Shown piece by piece: positions 5,849 through 9,684 of a stretch of DNA of 9,684 nucleotides (within the stretch, counting starts at the first letter, position 1; each line of letters begins with the position of its first letter). A program made the translations under genes and the position numbers. A model generated the notes under the pieces. The model made no database searches. It had not been told where the DNA came from and saw only the letters and a program-made list of their open reading frames with translations. Origin of the DNA: UBA1172 sp002457135 (GTDB taxonomy: Bacteria > Pseudomonadota > Alphaproteobacteria > Puniceispirillales > UBA1172); the NCBI GenBank assembly GCA_965660935.1, contig CBFIBR010000047.1:1-9684 (forward strand). The letters are read 5' to 3'.

Positions 5849-7279
5849 ATGTGGAAATCCAATACCGCAATGTTCGATGAAATGATTGATCCCGACAGTG
5901 ATGGTGCGCGTCAGCCGTATGCATCGCTGTTTGAATGGTTGAATGAGCAGAATTTCAGCAAGCTATGCAACCAGTCAAAACAGGCAGAAGAGCTGTTCCG
6001 GCGGATTGGCATCACCTTTAATGTCTATGGCCAGAAAGATGAGCAGGAACGCCTGATCCCGTTTGATATCATCCCGCGGATACTGTCAGCTCAGGAATGG
6101 CGTGTGCTGGAGGCCGGGATCGTTCAGCGCGTGGCCGCCATCAACGCCTTTCTCGATGATGTCTACAATGCCCAGGAGATTATCAAGGCCGGGATTATCC
6201 CGTCTGAGCTGATCAACCGGAACAAGGCGTTTCTGCCCCAGATGTGCGGGTTAAAACCACCCGGCGGTATCTACACGCATGTCGTGGGGGTTGATATCGT
6301 GCGCACCGATGTGAACGAATTTTTCGTGCTGGAGGATAACGCAAGGGTTCCTTCCGGTGTGTCCTATATGATTGAAAACCGGGCAACAATGTTGCAGATG
6401 TTCCCCGAGCTTTTCACCAGCAACCATATCAAACAGGTCAGCAATTACCCCAAACAGCTGTTCCGGTCGCTGGCGGCGGGGGCAAGGGATATAGCCGACA
6501 ACCCCAATATCGCCGTCCTGACCCCAGGTATTTTCAATTCAGCCTATTACGAACATTCCTTTCTGGCTGATGAGATGGGGGTTGATCTGCTCCAGGGTTC
6601 CGACCTTGAGGTACGGGACGGCAAGGTCATGATCCGCACCACCGCCGGGATCGAGCCTGTTGATGTCATTTACCGGCGCATTGATGATGAGTTCATTGAC
6701 CCGCTGTCGTTTGACCCTCAAAGCGTGCTTGGAACCCCCGGGCTGTTTGATGCCTATCGCAGCGGCAATGTCATGCTGGCCAATGCCCCGGGTTCAGGCA
6801 TTGCTGATGACAAGGCGATTTATTCCTACATGCCGGCGATCATCGAATTTTACATGGGCGCGAAACCGTTGCTCAACAATATTCCCACCTGGCGTTGCGG
6901 CAATCCTGATGATCTGGGCTATGTGCTGGATAATCTGGCCGAGCTGGTGGTGAAGGAGGTTCATGGTTCCGGCGGCTATGGCATGTTGGTGGGGCCGGCA
7001 TCGAGCCAGCGTGAACTGGCCCGGTTCCGGCAGAAACTGATCGCCAATCCTGATAATTATGTCGCCCAGCCGACCCTGTCCCTGTCAACGGTTCCCATTC
7101 TGACCAAGGCCGGGCTGGCCCCGCGTCATGTCGATTTGCGGCCGTTTGTTCTGGTATCGCCGAATGAAATCAGCGTCACCCCCGGCGGGCTGACCCGCGT
7201 TGCGCTCAAAAAAGGATCGCTGGTTGTCAATTCCAGCCAGGGCGGCGGGACCAAGGACACCTGGGTGCTGGAGTACTAG
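5849..7279 (+). CDS. Circularly permuted ATP-grasp protein (Anbu operon gene 1)
   Basis: A 476-residue cytoplasmic protein of the circularly permuted ATP-grasp type 2 family (formerly DUF404/DUF407), full length for the family. ATP-grasp enzymes join a carboxylate to an amine through an acyl-phosphate, so this is a predicted peptide or amide ligase. Hallmarks in order: an N-terminal helical region; YTHVVGVDIVRTD (142-154); the acidic metal/ATP segment LEDNARVPSGVSYMIENR (161-178); VIYRRIDDEFIDPLSF (273-288); VVKEVHGSGGYGM (367-379), a glycine-rich nucleotide loop; DLRPFVL (429-435); and NSSQGGGTKDTWVLE (461-475). The start is uncertain: ATG 5849 gives MWKSNTAMFDEM, while ATG 5870 gives MFDEM, close to the usual family N-terminus; neither has a clear Shine-Dalgarno. 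Its TAG abuts the ATG of the alpha-E gene. The companion genes (alpha-E, transglutaminase-like, Anbu) form a conserved set for which a peptide-tagging system has been predicted; its product is not established. Confidence 0.92.
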   Translation: MWKSNTAMFDEMIDPDSDGARQPYASLFEWLNEQNFSKLCNQSKQAEELFRRIGITFNVYGQKDEQERLIPFDIIPRILSAQEWRVLEAGIVQRVAAINAFLDDVYNAQEIIKAGIIPSELINRNKAFLPQMCGLKPPGGIYTHVVGVDIVRTDVNEFFVLEDNARVPSGVSYMIENRATMLQMFPELFTSNHIKQVSNYPKQLFRSLAAGARDIADNPNIAVLTPGIFNSAYYEHSFLADEMGVDLLQGSDLEVRDGKVMIRTTAGIEPVDVIYRRIDDEFIDPLSFDPQSVLGTPGLFDAYRSGNVMLANAPGSGIADDKAIYSYMPAIIEFYMGAKPLLNNIPTWRCGNPDDLGYVLDNLAELVVKEVHGSGGYGMLVGPASSQRELARFRQKLIANPDNYVAQPTLSLSTVPILTKAGLAPRHVDLRPFVLVSPNEISVTPGGLTRVALKKGSLVVNSSQGGGTKDTWVLEY

Positions 7280-8218
7280 ATGCTGGGTCGATACGCCGAT
7301 AACCTCTACTGGATGGCCCGCTATCTTGAACGAAGCGAGAATATGGCACGCCGTATCGACGCCACGCTGCACCATGCACTGACCCAGACAAATGATGGCG
7401 CGGCGGAATGGTCATCGGTTATTGTCAGCAACGGCAATGCGGCGCTTTTCAATAAGAAATACAGCGGCCATTCCATGGCCAATGTGATCAATTTCGTGCT
7501 GCGTGATCAGGCCAACACCAACAGCGTCATGTCGCTATTGGGCAAGGCCAGGCAGAACGCCCGTATCGTCCGCACCGCCCTGACACAGGAGGTGTGGCAA
7601 TCGCTCAATGAGAGCTGGATCAGCTATGAGAATGCCCTCAAGCGGCCGATCAATATTCGTGATCTGCCCGCCATTCTGGAAAGCATCGTCAAGGGCAGCT
7701 CATTATTCCGGGGCGCGCTCTATGGCACCATGCTGCATAATGATATTTTCAATTTTGTGAGGCTGGGAACCTTTATCGAGCGGGCTGATAACACGGCAAG
7801 GATCATTGATGCCAAATACCATCGCCTGCTGCCGACAGCATCCGCGCTGGTGGGCGGCCCGGACCAGAGCCAGTGGGAAGTGATGCTGCGCTCGGTGGCG
7901 GCATGGCGTTCATTCAACTGGCTCAACAAGGGCAGGCTTGACCCTGTCGGGGTGGCGATCTTCCTGATCTTTGATAAACGGATGCCCCGGTCACTGTCCT
8001 TTTGCTACAAGGAAATTTCATCAAACCTGCATGACCTTGAGATGGCGTACGGCCGTCAATACGATGCCGGGGATACCGCCCGCGCCCTGGCGCAGACCAT
8101 CAAGGACGGCGAGCAGAACAACATTCACCTGAGCAATCTGCATGATTTCATCACCTCATTCATTTCGACCAACAACCAGCTCAGCCTCACCATTGCGAAA
8201 GATTTCAACCTGAACTGA
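7280..8218 (+). CDS. Alpha-E domain protein (DUF403; Anbu operon gene 2)
   Basis: A 312-residue, almost wholly alpha-helical protein. It opens with the family signature LGRYADNLYWMARYLERSEN (2-21) and repeats the E-R pattern at TFIERADNTARIID (164-177). The paired YLER/FIER helices define the alpha-E domain. Biochemical activity is unknown; the domain almost always sits next to, or is fused with, a permuted ATP-grasp protein, so it probably works in the same reaction or holds its substrate. No signal peptide or membrane segment is present. The start is well supported: ATG follows the ATP-grasp TAG with no gap, and GGAG at 7270-7273 lies six bases upstream. It ends at TGA 8216-8218, three bases before the next gene, so the operon is translationally compact. 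Confidence 0.92.
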   Translation: MLGRYADNLYWMARYLERSENMARRIDATLHHALTQTNDGAAEWSSVIVSNGNAALFNKKYSGHSMANVINFVLRDQANTNSVMSLLGKARQNARIVRTALTQEVWQSLNESWISYENALKRPINIRDLPAILESIVKGSSLFRGALYGTMLHNDIFNFVRLGTFIERADNTARIIDAKYHRLLPTASALVGGPDQSQWEVMLRSVAAWRSFNWLNKGRLDPVGVAIFLIFDKRMPRSLSFCYKEISSNLHDLEMAYGRQYDAGDTARALAQTIKDGEQNNIHLSNLHDFITSFISTNNQLSLTIAKDFNLN

Positions 8219-8221
8219 ACG

Positions 8222-9037
8222 ATGCGCTATTCAATCAACCACACAACGACTTTCGACTTTGATCGCGTCCCCAGTGCCGCCATTCAGCGCCTGCACCTGA
8301 TGCCGCCAGATCATGCGCATCAGAAGGTGATCGAGTGGGCCATTGAGCTGTCGGGGAGCAAGATCGAGCTTGAGACAACCGATCATCACGGCAATATCGT
8401 GCATCTGTGCCGTCATGATATGACCTCCCACAGCGTGTCGATCCATTGTCAGGGAATTGTTGATGCCACGGATGCCAACGGCATTGTCGGTGCTCATGAT
8501 AATGCCCTGCCGCTGGTGTTGTTTGAAAACCCGTCACGGTTTTCGGGCTTTGGCCCGCGAACCCGCAAGCTCGCCGATAAGGTCATTGCAGGGCGTGAGG
8601 CAGAGGATGAAGCTGACCTTATGGTATTGCACCGGCTTTCCCGCTCCGTTCTGGATCATATCACCTATGAGAAGGGCAAGACCGACGTTACCACCACCGC
8701 CGAACAGGCACTGGAGGCCGGTGCCGGTGTCTGTCAGGATCATGTCCATGTGTTCTGCGCGGTGGCCCGCCTGCTGGGGTTCAAGGCGCGGTATGTCAGC
8801 GGTTATCTGATGATGGATGATACCACTATTCAGGATGCCAGCCATGCCTGGGCCGAGGTCCATGTCGATGCGCTGGGCTGGGTCGGGTTTGATATTTCCA
8901 ATTCGATTTCACCCGATGATCGCTATATCAGGCTTGCAACCGGCTTTGATTATGCCGACGTAATCCCGGTGTCGGGTGTCCGTGTCGGTGATGGTAATGA
9001 GAGCATGTCGACCCGAATTGTCGTTGAACAACAATAG
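8222..9037 (+). CDS. Transglutaminase-like cysteine hydrolase (Anbu operon gene 3)
   Basis: A 271-residue protein with an N-terminal beta-rich region typical of bacterial transglutaminase-like proteins (RYSINHTTTFDFDRVPSAA, with RLHLMPP at 23-29). A papain-fold catalytic core follows. The triad is intact: Cys171 in GAGVCQDHVH, His208 in DASHAWAEVHV, Asp224 in GWVGFDISN. Such proteins may hydrolyse or transfer amide/peptide bonds. In this operon the gene has been proposed to act as a peptidase or transpeptidase opposing or complementing the ATP-grasp ligase. No signal peptide is visible, so it is probably cytoplasmic, like its neighbours. ATG 8222 lies three bases after the alpha-E stop with no strong Shine-Dalgarno, suggesting coupled translation. 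It ends at TAG 9035-9037. Confidence 0.92.
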   Translation: MRYSINHTTTFDFDRVPSAAIQRLHLMPPDHAHQKVIEWAIELSGSKIELETTDHHGNIVHLCRHDMTSHSVSIHCQGIVDATDANGIVGAHDNALPLVLFENPSRFSGFGPRTRKLADKVIAGREAEDEADLMVLHRLSRSVLDHITYEKGKTDVTTTAEQALEAGAGVCQDHVHVFCAVARLLGFKARYVSGYLMMDDTTIQDASHAWAEVHVDALGWVGFDISNSISPDDRYIRLATGFDYADVIPVSGVRVGDGNESMSTRIVVEQQ

Positions 9038-9053
9038 ATGAGATTGAGCTGAA

Positions 9054-9684
9054 ATGTCTTATTGCGTGGCTTTAAAACTGAACAGTGGCCTTATTTTCAT
9101 GTCGGATACGCTGACCAATGGCGGCCTTGATAATATCTCCCACTACCCCAAGACCTTTACCTGGGGATGCCCGGGTGAGCGGCAGATCTTTCTGGCGACA
9201 GCGGGTAATCTGGCCACCAGTCAGGCGGTTATCAGCACCCTGTCTGAACGGAACAAGGCCGCCAATGACCGCAAACCATCCATCCTGGAAGCACCATCCA
9301 TGTTTCAGGTGGCGCGTATTGTCAGCCAGACCCTGGCTGAGGTGATCGGCATCACCTCACCCGATGAGCAGGCCTCGGAAAGCACCTTTTCGGCGACGTT
9401 CATTCTGGGTGGTCAGGTCAAGGGCGGTGATATGCGGCTTTACCTGATTTATCCCGAGGGCAATTTCATTGAGGTTTCCGAAGAAAACCCCTTTTTCCAG
9501 ATCGGCGAGACCAAATACGGGCGGCCTATTCTGGTGCGTGCCTTCGACCCTGAAATGAGCGTTGAGGCGGCGACAAAATTGCTGATGGTATCGTTTGATT
9601 CAACCATCAAGGCGAATTTGTCGGTGGGCCTGCCGCTGGATATCCACGTTTATGAAAAGGACAGCCTGAACCCCGCCAGAAAGG
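9054..9684 (+). CDS. Anbu, proteasome/HslV-like peptidase (Anbu operon gene 4; 3' end outside window)
   Basis: The frame from ATG 9054 (MSYCVALKLNSGLIFMSDTL) is open to the right edge, giving 210 codons of an expected roughly 240-250. It is an Ntn-hydrolase fold protein of the Anbu family, distantly related to proteasome beta subunits and HslV, and self-assembles in the cytoplasm. Removal of Met1 would expose Ser as the N-terminal nucleophile. Counting Ser as 1, Asp17 (in FMSD) sits exactly where proteasome Asp17 lies, and Lys32 (in HYPK) sits next to the canonical Lys33. GLDNISHYPKTF is a typical Anbu stretch. Later segments FLATAGNL, STFSATFILGGQV, LYLIYPEGNFIE and FQIGETKYGRPIL also fit the family. 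A ribosome site is weak: only GAG at 9046-9048. A four-codon reading frame ATG-AGA-TTG-AGC-TGA (9038-9052) fills the gap after the transglutaminase gene and ends one base before this ATG. Being last in the set matches the usual gene order. Confidence 0.9.
   Translation, partial: MSYCVALKLNSGLIFMSDTLTNGGLDNISHYPKTFTWGCPGERQIFLATAGNLATSQAVISTLSERNKAANDRKPSILEAPSMFQVARIVSQTLAEVIGITSPDEQASESTFSATFILGGQVKGGDMRLYLIYPEGNFIEVSEENPFFQIGETKYGRPILVRAFDPEMSVEAATKLLMVSFDSTIKANLSVGLPLDIHVYEKDSLNPARK

Noticed and set aside
5664..5885. Possible 73-residue plus-strand protein in the intergenic region
   Set aside because: It overlaps the ATP-grasp start out of frame, has no ribosome site, and its composition looks random.

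Overview
The window looks like a stretch of an alphaproteobacterial chromosome. That placement is inferred from protein style, moderate GC content and the presence of an Anbu operon; no marker gene fixes the taxon. Nearly all of it is coding, and no tRNA, rRNA, CRISPR array, insertion sequence or phage gene was seen. It splits into two blocks that diverge from a 370-bp intergenic region (5479-5848).

Left block (1-5478), surface glycan and cell envelope. The plus strand carries the 3' end of a GT4-type glycosyltransferase (to 436). Facing it on the minus strand is a tightly packed operon, read right to left: an SMP-30/gluconolactonase-like gene (3703-2876), a GT2 glycosyltransferase (2876-1971), an acylneuraminate-type cytidylyltransferase (1967-1275) and a short-chain dehydrogenase/reductase (1219-468). 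The set suggests synthesis and transfer of a CMP-activated acidic sugar (nonulosonate- or Kdo-like) to a surface polysaccharide. Two of the four genes are broken as written. The SMP-30 gene has an in-frame TAG where the conserved Trp of the family's WVDI motif belongs, and the SDR has a one-base deletion directly after its catalytic Asn. Both otherwise keep their family motifs, so the lesions are either recent or sequence errors. Upstream on the same strand lies a 551-residue lipoprotein (5478-3823) with a cadherin-like segment and a C-terminal serralysin-type (M10) zinc metalloprotease domain.

Right block (5849-9684), the four-gene Anbu operon on the plus strand: a circularly permuted ATP-grasp protein, an alpha-E domain protein, a transglutaminase-like cysteine hydrolase, and Anbu, the proteasome/HslV-like peptidase, which runs off the right edge. 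The genes abut or are separated by 0, 3 and 16 bases. This set is widely conserved in Proteobacteria and comparative genomics has predicted a peptide-tagging or peptide-synthesis/hydrolysis role, but its physiological substrate is not established.

The divergent intergenic region holds several inverted repeats. One of them, GGTGCA-N5-TGCACC at 5765-5781, also has the GG-N10-GC spacing of a sigma-54 promoter and lies upstream of the Anbu operon.
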